Below are positions 1-8,233 of a stretch of 42,483 nucleotides of DNA, one piece after another (position 1 is the first letter of the stretch; the number at the start of each line of letters is the position of its first letter). The notes beneath the pieces were generated by a model. The model was not told the origin of the DNA, did not search any database, and worked only from the letters and a program-made list of their open reading frames with translations. Both the position numbers and the translations under genes were made by a program. Source of the DNA: Anaerococcus provencensis (GTDB lineage: Bacteria; Bacillota; Clostridia; Tissierellales; Peptoniphilaceae). The stretch lies in assembly GCF_000312365.2 (NCBI RefSeq), contig NZ_HG003690.1:177645-220127 (forward strand), written 5' to 3'.

Positions 1-1211
1 CTTTACATCTTACGAATTCTTTACCTTCTTCTGATATGTATTTGTCTTGATGTTCATCATAGTTTAAGCTTTCCTTAAATGCTTGTTCTTTTTTATATTT
101 CCGTGTTTTGGATTTTTCATAGTTTGATGGTTTTATGTAGGATGTTAGATTGTTCTCTGCTAGATATACATAGTTTTCTTCACTTTCATATCCTGCATCT
201 GCTACTATTTTGTCTAGTTTGTTTGGATAGTTTTCTTGTAGTTTTTTTAAGAATGGTTTTAGGGTGTACATATCGGATGGATGGTGTGATACATTTTCTC
301 CTATGATGAAGCCTGATGCACTTGCTAGTCCTCCACGAGCCGGACGGGCTAATTTTTGTAGGCTGGTTTTAGTTGACCATTTCTCATGTGGTCTTCTTTC
401 ATTCTCATGAAGGTTGCATCATAGTCTGTTTTTGAGTAGGAGTTTCTGTAATCGCCCATTATTTCTAAATGTTTATTGTAAGTTTCTAGTTTGTTTTTCC
501 AATCTTTTAATTGTTCATAGTCTCGTTGAAGTTGGTGTTTTCTTTTGCCTTGCCCATGTACAAAGTTTATCTTTTTTCTTTACATTCTTTACTTACTTGA
601 TTAAATACTATTTTTACTATTTCTAATACTTGGGATGGGGTTAATTCATTACTTAAATCGAAGTGCTTTATTATTCTTACTCTTAGTTTTTCTTGCCATT
701 TTTCTATGCTTCCTCGCCATACAAAACTGTATCTGTTGGCGTAGGCTTCTATTTTTGTTCCGTCTATGTATATGCTTGATAGGTCTATTTGTTTTTCTTC
801 TATTAGTATTTGGACCATTTGATTTAATAGATTGGGTGTTAGTTCTACTATTTTTTGTCTGAATCTGTTTATTGTACTATGATCTGGTGGATTTTCTCCA
901 TCTAGAAGATATTTTATTCTTAGATCATATTTGCATGATTTTTCTATTTCCCTTGATGAGAATATTCCTTCTGAATAGCAGAATATTATTATTTCCAGCA
1001 TAGTTACTGGATTTACAGTAGGTTTTCTTCCAAATGATGAGTAGACTTTTTTTAATTCTGCTAGATCTATCCTTTCAATTATATTTTTTACAAGCCTTAG
1101 TTTAACATCATTTTGAATGTATATTTCTGTATTAAAGTTTAATTTTAATTGAATTGTATCATTAACTAGTGTAAAATTAGTTAGTGATGATGTATTTGTA
1201 ACGGTTTTCAT
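1..1211 (-). pseudogene. IS1182-family transposase, frameshifted and interrupted
   Basis: Read on the minus strand from the ATG at 1211, an intact frame of 214 codons covers the N-terminal domain (with NPVTMLEIIIFCYSEG) and the first catalytic region (IYIDGTKIEAYANRY), then stops at 567. The stop follows an A-run (T572-577 on +). Adding one A restores a frame reading [13 protein letters not shown] and on to [23 protein letters not shown] second break at about 330-351 is a GC-rich stretch that shifts the frame again. Beyond it the frame ASGFIIGENVSHHPSDMYTL and VADAGYESEENYVYLAEN, holding the second catalytic Asp, runs open to base 1. The gene is therefore broken at least twice, and the C-terminus lies outside the window. 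Confidence 0.85.
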
Positions 1212-1227
1212 AAATACATTGTATCAG

Positions 1228-1263
1228 AAAAAGACGAGGATGTTTAGCTTCCTCGTCTTTTTT
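1228..1263. terminator. Hairpin inside the IS leader, terminator-like on both strands
   Basis: AAAAAGACGAGGA (1228-1240) pairs perfectly with TCCTCGTCTTTTT around a 9-base loop. A T-run follows on either strand. It sits between the inverted repeat and the transposase start, where it would block transcription entering the element from outside. The identical hairpin occurs in the right copy at 42012-42047. Confidence 0.75.
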
Positions 1264-1365
1264 CTATGTTAGGACTTTTGCAACAGCCCCTTTTTTTTAC
1301 GTTAAAGATTAATTTGCAAAAAATTTATGCATAATAGAGTATTTTATAAGTTTTTATCTACAATA

Positions 1366-1377
1366 ATTATCGATAAT
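1366..1377. promoter_or_regulatory. Perfect 12-bp palindrome upstream of the ABC importer
   Basis: ATTATCGATAAT is its own reverse complement and lies 40 bp before the start of the importer ATPase gene, in the only space between it and the IS. It could be an operator, but no known regulator site matches it exactly. The surrounding 127 bp are very AT-rich, with only weak candidate promoter hexamers. Confidence 0.3.
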
Positions 1378-1417
1378 GTGTTAAAATAAATAAGAGTATA
1401 AATTTAGCGAGGATATT

Positions 1418-2941
1418 ATGGATAAACAATACAATGATAATCCTGTAGTATCTATGAGAAATATTACCAAACGTTTTGGAGACAATGAAGTTTTAACTGA
1501 TATTAACTTTGATCTTCACAAATCTGAGGTTCACGCTCTTTTGGGAGAAAATGGGGCTGGTAAGACAACCCTGATGAATATTTTGTATGGAATGTTCCCT
1601 CCAACTAGTGGGACAATCTCTATAAATGGAGTAAGTATTCCAAATATGACTCCTAAAAAAGCCATAGATGCAGGAATTGGTATGGTTCACCAGCACTTTA
1701 TGCTAATAGAACCCCTAAGTGTTACGGAAAATATTATTTTAGGTCATGAAGACGACGATGGTCTATTTCTGGATAGAAAAAAAGCCAAGGAAAGGATTCA
1801 AAAACTTTCTGATGATTATGGTCTAAAAATAAACCCAGATGCAAAAATTGAAGATATATCTGTTGGCCAACAACAAAGAGTAGAAATATTGAAGGCCCTA
1901 TATAGGGGAGCTGATATATTGATATTTGACGAGCCTACAGCTGTATTAACTCCACAAGAAATTAACGAATTTATAGAAATTATTAACAAACTAACTAAGC
2001 TTGGGAAATCAATTATTATTATCACTCATAAGCTAGCAGAGATAAAGGCTATGGCTGACTATTGTACAATTATAAGACGTGGTAAGTATATAGATAAGCT
2101 AAAGGTTGCTGATATTGATGAAAATATTTTGGCTGAAAAAATGGTCGGCAGAAATGTAAGCTTCAAAGTAGATAAGGCAATTCAAGAACCAGGTGGAGTA
2201 GTTCTTAAGGTAGAAGACTTATGGGCCAAGGATAAGAGAGGCATAGATATACTAAAGGGTCTTGATCTAGAGATTAGAGCAGGAGAAATCTTAGGTATAG
2301 CTGGTGTTGATGGCAACGGCCAAAGTGAGCTTATTGACTGCTTAACCGGTATGGCAAAATCAAATCGTGGCACAATAACCCTAAATGGCGTTGATGTCAC
2401 AAATAAAGATCCTAGGACTATTATAGATTCTGGCATGAACTCAATCCCAGAAGATAGGCAAAAAAGAGGCCTTATTTTGGAATATCCTATAAAGGATAAT
2501 ATGATTTTGGAAAATGTTAGCAAGGAACCTTTCTCAACAAAGGGCAAGCTTAATTTCAAAAATATAGACAATAATGCCAAAGACTTGGTAGAGAAATTTG
2601 ATGTTAGACCGAATAACATCAACGAAAAAGTTATGAGTTTGTCTGGTGGTAACCAACAAAAGGTAATAATTGCCAGAGAGATTGCAAATAACCCTGATGT
2701 ACTAATAGCATCTCAACCAACTCGTGGACTAGACGTTGGAGCTATAGAATTTATTCACAAGTATCTTGTGGATTTGAGAAATAATAACAAGGCAGTATTA
2801 CTCATTAGTTTTGAGCTAGATGAAGTAATGGACTTATCAGATAGGATTCTGGTAATCTATGATGGTAAGATCGTAGGAGAAAAAATTCCTAGTGAGACTG
2901 ATGAGTTTGAAATAGGAAGATTAATGGCAGGTGGAAAATGA
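1418..2941 (+). CDS. Nucleoside-type ABC importer, duplicated ATP-binding protein
   Basis: A 507-residue protein with two ABC domains, the usual size for the BMP-linked nucleoside importer ATPases (YufO/NupA type, related to RbsA). Domain 1 has Walker A GENGAGKTT at about residue 43, signature SVGQQQRVEI and Walker B ILIFDEPTAVLTP. Domain 2 has the degenerate Walker A of this group, GVDGNGQSEL at about 297, with signature LSGGNQQKVIIAREI. Its role is to energise uptake through the two permeases that follow; its stop overlaps the next start by 4 bp. The start is supported by GAGGAT upstream. Oddly, the substrate-binding lipoprotein gene that normally precedes this set is absent and the IS begins about 130 bp upstream. 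The substrate is inferred from the family; sugar or purine ligands are possible. Confidence 0.9.
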   Translation: MDKQYNDNPVVSMRNITKRFGDNEVLTDINFDLHKSEVHALLGENGAGKTTLMNILYGMFPPTSGTISINGVSIPNMTPKKAIDAGIGMVHQHFMLIEPLSVTENIILGHEDDDGLFLDRKKAKERIQKLSDDYGLKINPDAKIEDISVGQQQRVEILKALYRGADILIFDEPTAVLTPQEINEFIEIINKLTKLGKSIIIITHKLAEIKAMADYCTIIRRGKYIDKLKVADIDENILAEKMVGRNVSFKVDKAIQEPGGVVLKVEDLWAKDKRGIDILKGLDLEIRAGEILGIAGVDGNGQSELIDCLTGMAKSNRGTITLNGVDVTNKDPRTIIDSGMNSIPEDRQKRGLILEYPIKDNMILENVSKEPFSTKGKLNFKNIDNNAKDLVEKFDVRPNNINEKVMSLSGGNQQKVIIAREIANNPDVLIASQPTRGLDVGAIEFIHKYLVDLRNNNKAVLLISFELDEVMDLSDRILVIYDGKIVGEKIPSETDEFEIGRLMAGGK

Positions 2942-4257
2942 CAGATACACAAATAAAAGCAAAAAGAAAACTTGCCTTAAATAATTCAAAAATTTTGTTT
3001 ACTCTAGTTTCCATATTTATGGGACTTTTGATAGGAGCAATAGTAATAGGCGTATCTGGTTATAACCCACTTGAAGCCTATGGCGCCCTTGTTTCTGGTG
3101 TTATAAAGACACCTAGAAATATTGGCTGGGCGGTAGTATATTCTACACCAATCATCCTAACAGGTCTTGGTGTATGCTTTGCCTTTAAGACAGGGCTTTT
3201 CAATATGGGGGCTGAGGGTCAATATATTGTAGGAACAATTGTAGGATTTATGGTTGCTTACGCTTTGCCACTACCTCCAATCATCCACCCAATAGTAGCT
3301 ATTATTTTAGCAATGGCTGCAGGTGCTTTATATGGAGCTATAGCTGGCTTTATAAAGGCAAAATTTGGAATCCATGAAGTAATTTCAACAATAATGTTAA
3401 ACTGGATAGCATTTTATTTCCAAAACTTTATAGCCTATAAATACCAAAAGCCAAATGCTTTTTCTACATTTGATATCTTAGATAGTGCAAAGGTTACATT
3501 GTTTAAGGATTCATACAAAAACTTTGGACCATTTTTCAGCAAATTTTTTAAGGCACCAGTGCATCTTGGAACAATACTTGGCATCCTTGCGGTAATTGCT
3601 GTGTGGTATATCTTAAACAAAACTGTATTAGGTTATGAACTAAAGGCTGTTGGACTAAACAGGGAAGCAAGTGAATATGGTGGAATAAACTCTGGCAATA
3701 AAATTATCCAATCCATGGCTATATCTGGGGCTATATGTGCTCTTGCTGGTGTTTGTCAAGTACTAGGATACACATACTGCCTATCAGTTTTATCTGCTAT
3801 GGATAACTACGGTTTTGATGGACTTGCTGTAGCGCTTCTAGCAAGCAACAATCCAATTGCTGTAATATTCTCAGGTCTATTTTTTGGATCTTTAAAATAT
3901 GCAGGTAGCAACTTGCAGAGAGTTCTTGGCGTTCCATCAGAATTAATTAATATTATCATAGGTACAATTATCCTATTTACAGCTGTTCCACTTATCTTTA
4001 GAATTATAAAAGCTAGAAGAAAAATGAAAAAAGCAGAAAAAAATGCTAAGCTTGAAAGTGACAAATTTGTTAGTGAGAAATCAAATAAAGAAAGTCAAGA
4101 AGAAAAAATTCTAGTTAAAGAAGATGAGACGGATAAAATTGACGTAAAAGATCCTAATGAGGATTTTGATAACAAGGAAAGTAATAATAATCCAAATATT
4201 ATAAATGAAACTGGCGAAGAGATTAAGGTTAGAAAAGTAGAAAGTGAGGAGGAGTAG
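2938..4257 (+). CDS. Nucleoside-type ABC importer permease 1
   Basis: A 439-residue integral membrane protein of the BPD_transp_2 (LivH/RbsC-like) permease family, corresponding to YufP/NupB. There are about eight to ten hydrophobic segments, beginning with ILFTLVSIFMGLLIGAIVIG, and the characteristic GAEGQYIVGTIVGF motif follows an N-terminal GLGVCFAFKTGLFNMG segment. The last 90 or so residues, after the final membrane segment (about residue 345), form a highly charged, acidic, probably disordered cytoplasmic tail rich in Glu, Lys, Asp and Asn. That tail is longer than usual for the family. The gene overlaps the ATPase gene (ATGA) and abuts the second permease gene, so translation is probably coupled. 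Confidence 0.88.
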   Translation: MTDTQIKAKRKLALNNSKILFTLVSIFMGLLIGAIVIGVSGYNPLEAYGALVSGVIKTPRNIGWAVVYSTPIILTGLGVCFAFKTGLFNMGAEGQYIVGTIVGFMVAYALPLPPIIHPIVAIILAMAAGALYGAIAGFIKAKFGIHEVISTIMLNWIAFYFQNFIAYKYQKPNAFSTFDILDSAKVTLFKDSYKNFGPFFSKFFKAPVHLGTILGILAVIAVWYILNKTVLGYELKAVGLNREASEYGGINSGNKIIQSMAISGAICALAGVCQVLGYTYCLSVLSAMDNYGFDGLAVALLASNNPIAVIFSGLFFGSLKYAGSNLQRVLGVPSELINIIIGTIILFTAVPLIFRIIKARRKMKKAEKNAKLESDKFVSEKSNKESQEEKILVKEDETDKIDVKDPNEDFDNKESNNNPNIINETGEEIKVRKVESEEE

Positions 4258-5193
4258 ATGAATTTAGTAATGTTAGCACTCATATTGGGAAATACATTTT
4301 CAAATGCTGCTCCTGTGCTTTTGACAGGCCTTGGTGGCATGATGAGTGAAAAATCTGGTGTTGTAAACATCGGTCTTGAAGGAATGATGACAATAGGAGC
4401 CCTTGTCGGGGCAACTGTAGGCTTTAAAGTGGGTAATCCATGGATTGCCTTTATAGCAGGCGGCCTTGCTGGCGCTGTATTTGGTCTAATTCATGCTATT
4501 ATTTCGGTTAGTTTTGCAGGAGACCAAACTATATCAGGTATAGCTATCAATACCCTAGGACCTGGTTTGGCCCTATTTTTGGCTAGGTTATTTTTTGATG
4601 GTGCTACACAAACACCTTCAATCCCACTAGAAAATAAGATTCCTAGATTATTTAGATCTATAAGTAAAAATCAAATTTTCTTAAATATTTTCGGACAGTA
4701 TGCAACTGTTTATATAGCTATCTTTATGGTTGTGGTTCTATACCTATTTTTGTACAAGACAAAATGGGGGATTAGACTTATAGCTGTTGGTGAACATCCA
4801 AAGGCAGCAGAAACTTTAAATATTCCTGTAAAGAAAACTAGATATTTAGCAGTAATATTTTCAGGATTTATGGCTGGCTTGGGTGGTGCAAGTATGTCAC
4901 TTGCAGTAGTAAGTTCTTTCTCACCAACGCTAATCGCAGGTCAAGGTTATATTGCCCTTGTAACAGTTATATTTGGTAACTGGAAGCCACAAGGTGTCCT
5001 AGTTGGTTCACTATTTTTTGGTCTAGCAGAATCAATAGCAACATATCTTGGTGGATCAAACCTAAGCGTTCCAATAGAATTTATTTCTATGATTCCATAT
5101 ATTGCAACATTATTGATACTAATTATCTTCCAAAGGAAGTCAAAAGCTCCAAAAGCTTCTGGTAAACCATATCTAAATCTTGATAATATTTAG
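4258..5193 (+). CDS. Nucleoside-type ABC importer permease 2
   Basis: A 311-residue membrane protein, the shorter permease of the pair (YufQ/NupC type). It carries the family hallmark GVVNIGLEGMMTIGALVGA near residue 34 and about eight further hydrophobic stretches. It starts immediately after the TAG of permease 1, with GAGGAG inside the end of the previous gene as ribosome binding site. A strong terminator follows at once, so the importer operon is three genes: ATPase, long permease, short permease. The two permeases are expected to form the heterodimeric channel for nucleosides or a related solute. Confidence 0.9.
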   Translation: MNLVMLALILGNTFSNAAPVLLTGLGGMMSEKSGVVNIGLEGMMTIGALVGATVGFKVGNPWIAFIAGGLAGAVFGLIHAIISVSFAGDQTISGIAINTLGPGLALFLARLFFDGATQTPSIPLENKIPRLFRSISKNQIFLNIFGQYATVYIAIFMVVVLYLFLYKTKWGIRLIAVGEHPKAAETLNIPVKKTRYLAVIFSGFMAGLGGASMSLAVVSSFSPTLIAGQGYIALVTVIFGNWKPQGVLVGSLFFGLAESIATYLGGSNLSVPIEFISMIPYIATLLILIIFQRKSKAPKASGKPYLNLDNI

Positions 5194-5200
5194 AATTTAA

Positions 5201-5234
5201 AAATATAAACTCTGCAAAGGGTTTATATTTTTTT
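5201..5234 (+). terminator. Rho-independent terminator of the importer operon
   Basis: AAATATAAAC (5201-5210) pairs with GTTTATATTT (5221-5230). Three further pairs close a GCAA loop, and a T-run follows. Confidence 0.85.
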
Positions 5235-5249
5235 ATTAATGATGTATAT

Positions 5250-5255
5250 TATAAT
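5250..5255 (+). promoter_or_regulatory. Candidate -10 box for the zinc-ribbon protein gene
   Basis: TATAAT lies 26 bp before the start codon, directly after the importer terminator. The region 17 bp further upstream is only a T-rich stretch, so the -35 element is weak. Confidence 0.5.
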
Positions 5256-5281
5256 ATATATACCTTTATTGAGGAGAATCA

Positions 5282-7687
5282 ATGTTTTGTTCTAATTGTG
5301 GGGCAAAGGTTGATGATAATGCTAGATTTTGCCCTGTTTGTGGCAATAAACTTGATAAAAATCCTATAGAAAAAGATATTGAAACAAGTGAAGAAGACAA
5401 TCTAATAGGCAGATCAACCTACCAATCCCTAAATACTAATGAAAATTTAATAAAAAATCAAGAAGACAGTAATAAAGATAATAGCGAAGTTAAATCTAAT
5501 AAGTTTAAAGAAATGTTCTCTGTCTTTAAAAGTAAAAACAAGACCGCAGAGGAAGAAACTGTTCAAAATGAAAAAGCTTTTGAAGAAACTTCCATTGATT
5601 CTGAATCTGATCAATCAGAATTTAGAAATAATACTCCAGAAGAATCCTTGGAGCAAAGAGTGGAATTTGAAGAAGAAATCCCTCCAGCTTACTATGGATA
5701 TAATCCTACTGATGATAGAAAAAGCAAGGATAAGAGAAGAAAGAATACAGGAGAAGTAAATAGCTTTGAATCTAGAGAAGTTCTAAGCCAAAGAAGCTTT
5801 GAAAGTTCAAAGGAAGCAGTTTCTTCAAATAATCAAAGTTTAGCAAATTCTCATAATATTCATGATAATTCTAGTGTAAAAAATTCACCTACTATTGACG
5901 ACATACCAAGTGAATATGTTGAAGCTAGGATTGCTAATCTCCTAAAGAAAAGCTCTGAAGATTCTGACAAAAAAGCGGCTAGCTCTGGTAACCTTGCAGC
6001 CTTGATTAGAAGTAATCAAAGTCAAAACGATGCTTATCAAAAGACTTACGCTCAAAATAATACTTATCAAGAGACTTATAATCAAAACAACATTCAAAGT
6101 ATACCAGAAAACAAAGCTTATGAACCGAGCATAAAAGAAAGCCAAGAAGTCAAAAGTGATAAAGAAGAGATAGATAATAAGCAAGGATTTAAATTCAAGC
6201 CAATTTATCTATTGCCAATCTTATTATTAGCTCTTGCTATTGTTATTGGTTATTTCTTTATGAATAGAAAACCAAAAGATGTTGAGATAGATTTAAGCAA
6301 TTATATTGATGTAACTTACACAGGTGACAATGCTAGTGCATCGCCAAATGCATCTCTTGACACTACGAAACTTCTAAATGATTTTGCTAGCCAAATTCAA
6401 TATATAAACAAGGATAGGAAGAATGATCAATACGGATCAGCTGCCAACCAATTTGTAGAAGAATTAGCTAGTGCAACGACCTTCCAATTCTCAAAAGATT
6501 CTAATCTTTCAAACGGTGAAGAGATAACGGTTGTGGCTAATGTGTCAGACCCAAGCCTTGCAGATGATTACAACGTATTATTTGCAAGCACAATGAAATC
6601 TGTAATCGTAGATGGACTAAATGTAGAAGAATATATCGATCCATTTAACTATATTGATATAAACTTCCAAGGAGATGATCCAAACATAAGTCTAACAACA
6701 AATCTAACAGAAGACGCACCAGAATATATGAGTCAGCTAGAAATTATGCCAAGCAAAACTAGCGAATTAAAAGCTGGTGAAGAAGTAAATATTACAATAA
6801 ACTTAAATGAAGAAGAAATATTTAATAACTACAAAGTAAGGCTAAGTCCACTTGATAAAACCATCACTGTTCCAGGAGAGTCAAGTGACCAAAAGGATGA
6901 AGAAGAGGACAAAGAGTCTAGCGAATCTAGCGACGGTTATATAGCCAGTGTAGACAATCTAAGTGAAGACTTACTAAATATATTAAAAACAAATTCTGGA
7001 ACCTTGATAAAAGAAACATTCAACGAAAGAACATTCACACAAATTGAATCAATGAACTATCTTGGCGCAATCACAGGAACAGATTCAAATAGTGAAGATT
7101 TAAAAAATAGAGTTATGTTAGTATATGAAATCAAGGCAAATGAAGATTATGAAGGACTCTACAAAAATCAATACACCTACTATTCATTTGTAGAATACCA
7201 AAATGTTAAAGGTGAGAAAGACCAAGACGGTAAATTCTATAGCCAAGGTCCACTAACAACAGATAATGAAATCTTCCACAAATTCTTTGTGGCTGATGAC
7301 TATACCTACTATGAAATCCCATACTATGGTTTTGGATTCCTAGAAGAGGTCATAGCTAGAATAAACAACTCATTATCAGGGCTAACAATAGATGATTCCA
7401 TTGCTGTTGACCAATCAAACTACTTCACAAAGACAGATGGAGTAGCAAATGAATATCAAGGCAATGACACTAGACTAAGCCTAAGAGAAGATGGAACTTT
7501 GAAATATCAAAAAGATAACAGAGTCCATCAAGGAAGCTGGCAAGAAAATGGAAACGAAATAAGCCTAACAATACAAGGAGTAAACGTAGACACTCCAATA
7601 AATGCGACATTTGAAAATGGAACATTAAACGTAAGTGAACAAGGCGAAATGAGTGGCCAAACATTTAACAAAATGCAAGCATTTTAG
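5282..7687 (+). CDS. Membrane-anchored zinc-ribbon protein with repeated extracellular domains
   Basis: An 801-residue protein of TcaA/YvbJ-like architecture. The N-terminus is a zinc ribbon with Cys3, Cys6, Cys17 and Cys20. Residues about 30-300 are low-complexity, acidic and Ser/Asn/Gln-rich, with a short repeat (QKTYAQNN, QETYNQNN) near 255-270. One membrane helix follows at about 308-330. Outside the membrane two related segments begin YIDVTYTGDN and YIDINFQGDD, each ending in a beta-rich stretch. After a Glu/Ser-rich linker the C-terminal part ends in a lipocalin-like segment (LSLREDGTLKYQ). The layout suggests a cytoplasmic zinc sensor or adaptor coupled to a cell-wall-facing sensor or binder. 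Function is not established. The gene is alone between its own promoter and terminator; the start is fixed by GAGGAG. Confidence 0.75.
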   Translation: MFCSNCGAKVDDNARFCPVCGNKLDKNPIEKDIETSEEDNLIGRSTYQSLNTNENLIKNQEDSNKDNSEVKSNKFKEMFSVFKSKNKTAEEETVQNEKAFEETSIDSESDQSEFRNNTPEESLEQRVEFEEEIPPAYYGYNPTDDRKSKDKRRKNTGEVNSFESREVLSQRSFESSKEAVSSNNQSLANSHNIHDNSSVKNSPTIDDIPSEYVEARIANLLKKSSEDSDKKAASSGNLAALIRSNQSQNDAYQKTYAQNNTYQETYNQNNIQSIPENKAYEPSIKESQEVKSDKEEIDNKQGFKFKPIYLLPILLLALAIVIGYFFMNRKPKDVEIDLSNYIDVTYTGDNASASPNASLDTTKLLNDFASQIQYINKDRKNDQYGSAANQFVEELASATTFQFSKDSNLSNGEEITVVANVSDPSLADDYNVLFASTMKSVIVDGLNVEEYIDPFNYIDINFQGDDPNISLTTNLTEDAPEYMSQLEIMPSKTSELKAGEEVNITINLNEEEIFNNYKVRLSPLDKTITVPGESSDQKDEEEDKESSESSDGYIASVDNLSEDLLNILKTNSGTLIKETFNERTFTQIESMNYLGAITGTDSNSEDLKNRVMLVYEIKANEDYEGLYKNQYTYYSFVEYQNVKGEKDQDGKFYSQGPLTTDNEIFHKFFVADDYTYYEIPYYGFGFLEEVIARINNSLSGLTIDDSIAVDQSNYFTKTDGVANEYQGNDTRLSLREDGTLKYQKDNRVHQGSWQENGNEISLTIQGVNVDTPINATFENGTLNVSEQGEMSGQTFNKMQAF

Positions 7688-7688
7688 A

Positions 7689-7725
7689 AAAAAACCTGCA
7701 ATCATAAGTGATTGTAGGTTTTTTT
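7689..7725 (+). terminator. Rho-independent terminator of the zinc-ribbon gene
   Basis: AACCTGCAATCA pairs with TGATTGTAGGTT (one G-T pair) around TAAG, with a preceding A-run and a following run of seven T. It begins just after the stop codon. Confidence 0.9.
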
Positions 7726-7798
7726 ATTACAAAGAAAGTTAAAAACTAGAAAAATACATTATAATAAGACGCAAAATAATCAAAAGTACTATTGCTAT

Positions 7799-7828
7799 GG
7801 AGATATTTCAAATTCGCTCAATATGACA
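7799..7828. repeat. Partial copy of a palindromic intergenic repeat
   Basis: GGAGATATTTCAAATTCGCT followed by CAATATGACA matches the right arm of the fuller element at 7869-7953 with a few changes. The left arm is not recognisable, so this looks like a decayed or half copy. Confidence 0.55.
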
Positions 7829-7868
7829 GTAGAGTATTGTTGTATTAATAATGGAAACTAAACATTCC

Positions 7869-7953
7869 TGTCATCCTTGAGCGACCAAAGGGAGCGAAGG
7901 ACCTCCCAAAGCACCATTACCTAGGAGATATTTCGCTTGTGCTCAACATGACA
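7869..7953. repeat. Palindromic intergenic repeat element, about 85 bp
   Basis: The ends are TGTCAT and ATGACA, with interior arms CTTGAGCG / TGCTCA, AGCGAA / TTCGCT and CTCC / GGAG. Together they can fold into a long imperfect hairpin. The element resembles small palindromic repeats (REP or MITE-like, often starting TGTCAT) scattered between genes in many Firmicutes. It is noticeably richer in G and C than its surroundings. No coding frame is present. Confidence 0.7.
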
Positions 7954-8013
7954 GTGGTACTTGTATAAAATTATAAATAAAAAAATCAGACAAAAGTCTG
8001 ATTACTAATAATA

Positions 8014-8090
8014 TGGTCGGGGTGAAAGGATTCGAACATTCGAGCCTCACTTTCTCAAAACCTAGAGTTATCAAAAAGTCTTAGTAAATA
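8014..8090 (-). pseudogene. Decayed tandem copy of tRNA-Pro
   Basis: From 8014 the sequence repeats the 3' part of the intact tRNA-Pro gene (acceptor strand with CCA, and the TTCGAAT T-loop), then diverges through the anticodon region and is lost in the 5' half. The unit, including an identical terminator hairpin at 7985-8002, is offset by exactly 123 bp from the intact gene. The T-stem already has a mismatch and no cloverleaf can form. It lies downstream of the intact gene in the transcription direction. It could be a tandem duplication in decay or the trace of a recombination event at the tRNA 3' end. Confidence 0.75.
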
Positions 8091-8101
8091 AAACTATAAA
8101 C

Positions 8102-8125
8102 AAAAAAATCAGACAAAAGTCTGAT
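8102..8125 (-). terminator. Terminator of tRNA-Pro
   Basis: On the minus strand ATCAGAC, loop TTTT and GTCTGAT are followed by a T-run (the A-run at 8102-8108 on +). It lies 11 bp past the CCA end of the tRNA. Confidence 0.85.
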
Positions 8126-8136
8126 TACTAATAATA

Positions 8137-8213
8137 TGGTCGGGGTGAAAGGATTCGAACCTTCGACCTCATGTTCCCAAAACACGCGCGCTACCAAGCT
8201 GCGCCACACCCCG
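8137..8213 (-). tRNA. tRNA-Pro (UGG anticodon)
   Basis: On the minus strand the acceptor CGGGGTG pairs with CACCCCG, followed by A and an encoded CCA. The D-arm is GCGCAGCTTGGTAGCGC. The anticodon stem CGTGT/ACATG encloses the loop TTTGGGA, giving anticodon TGG. The T-arm has the loop TTCGAAT. All arms pair, and the length is 77 with CCA. A strong promoter and a terminator bracket the gene, so it is transcribed alone. Confidence 0.96.
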
Positions 8214-8233
8214 TTATTAACGATTACTCATTT

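Larger units (their letters stand above)
1..1290 (-). mobile_element. IS1182-like insertion sequence, left copy, cut by window edge
   Basis: The inner boundary is the terminal inverted repeat read on the minus strand as GGGGCTGTTGCAAAAGTCCT, ending at 1290. The same end occurs at 41985 on the + strand. Inside are a short hairpin and one long transposase gene with DDE-type motifs. The outer end lies beyond base 1, so full length and target duplication cannot be judged. Family assignment rests on the transposase layout (InsH-like N-terminal domain, then a DDE core) and the end sequence, from memory of the family. The transposase carries two lesions, so this copy is probably inactive. Confidence 0.85.
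7729..8013. other. Gene-free stretch
   Basis: Between the zinc-ribbon terminator and the tRNA region there is no credible coding frame on either strand. The stretch holds only the two palindromic repeat copies and, from about 7978, the A-run and hairpin that end the upstream-most tRNA-like copy. Confidence 0.6.

Noticed and set aside
79..862. Open frames on the + strand inside the left IS (for example 79-306, 414-626, 635-862)
   Set aside because: They lie antisense to the transposase, whose minus-strand frames show clear family motifs; the + frames are hydrophobic shadows without ribosome sites.
1291..1417. Purine or other riboswitch upstream of the nucleoside importer
   Set aside because: The 127 bp are too AT-rich and lack the conserved junction motifs; only a short palindrome is present.
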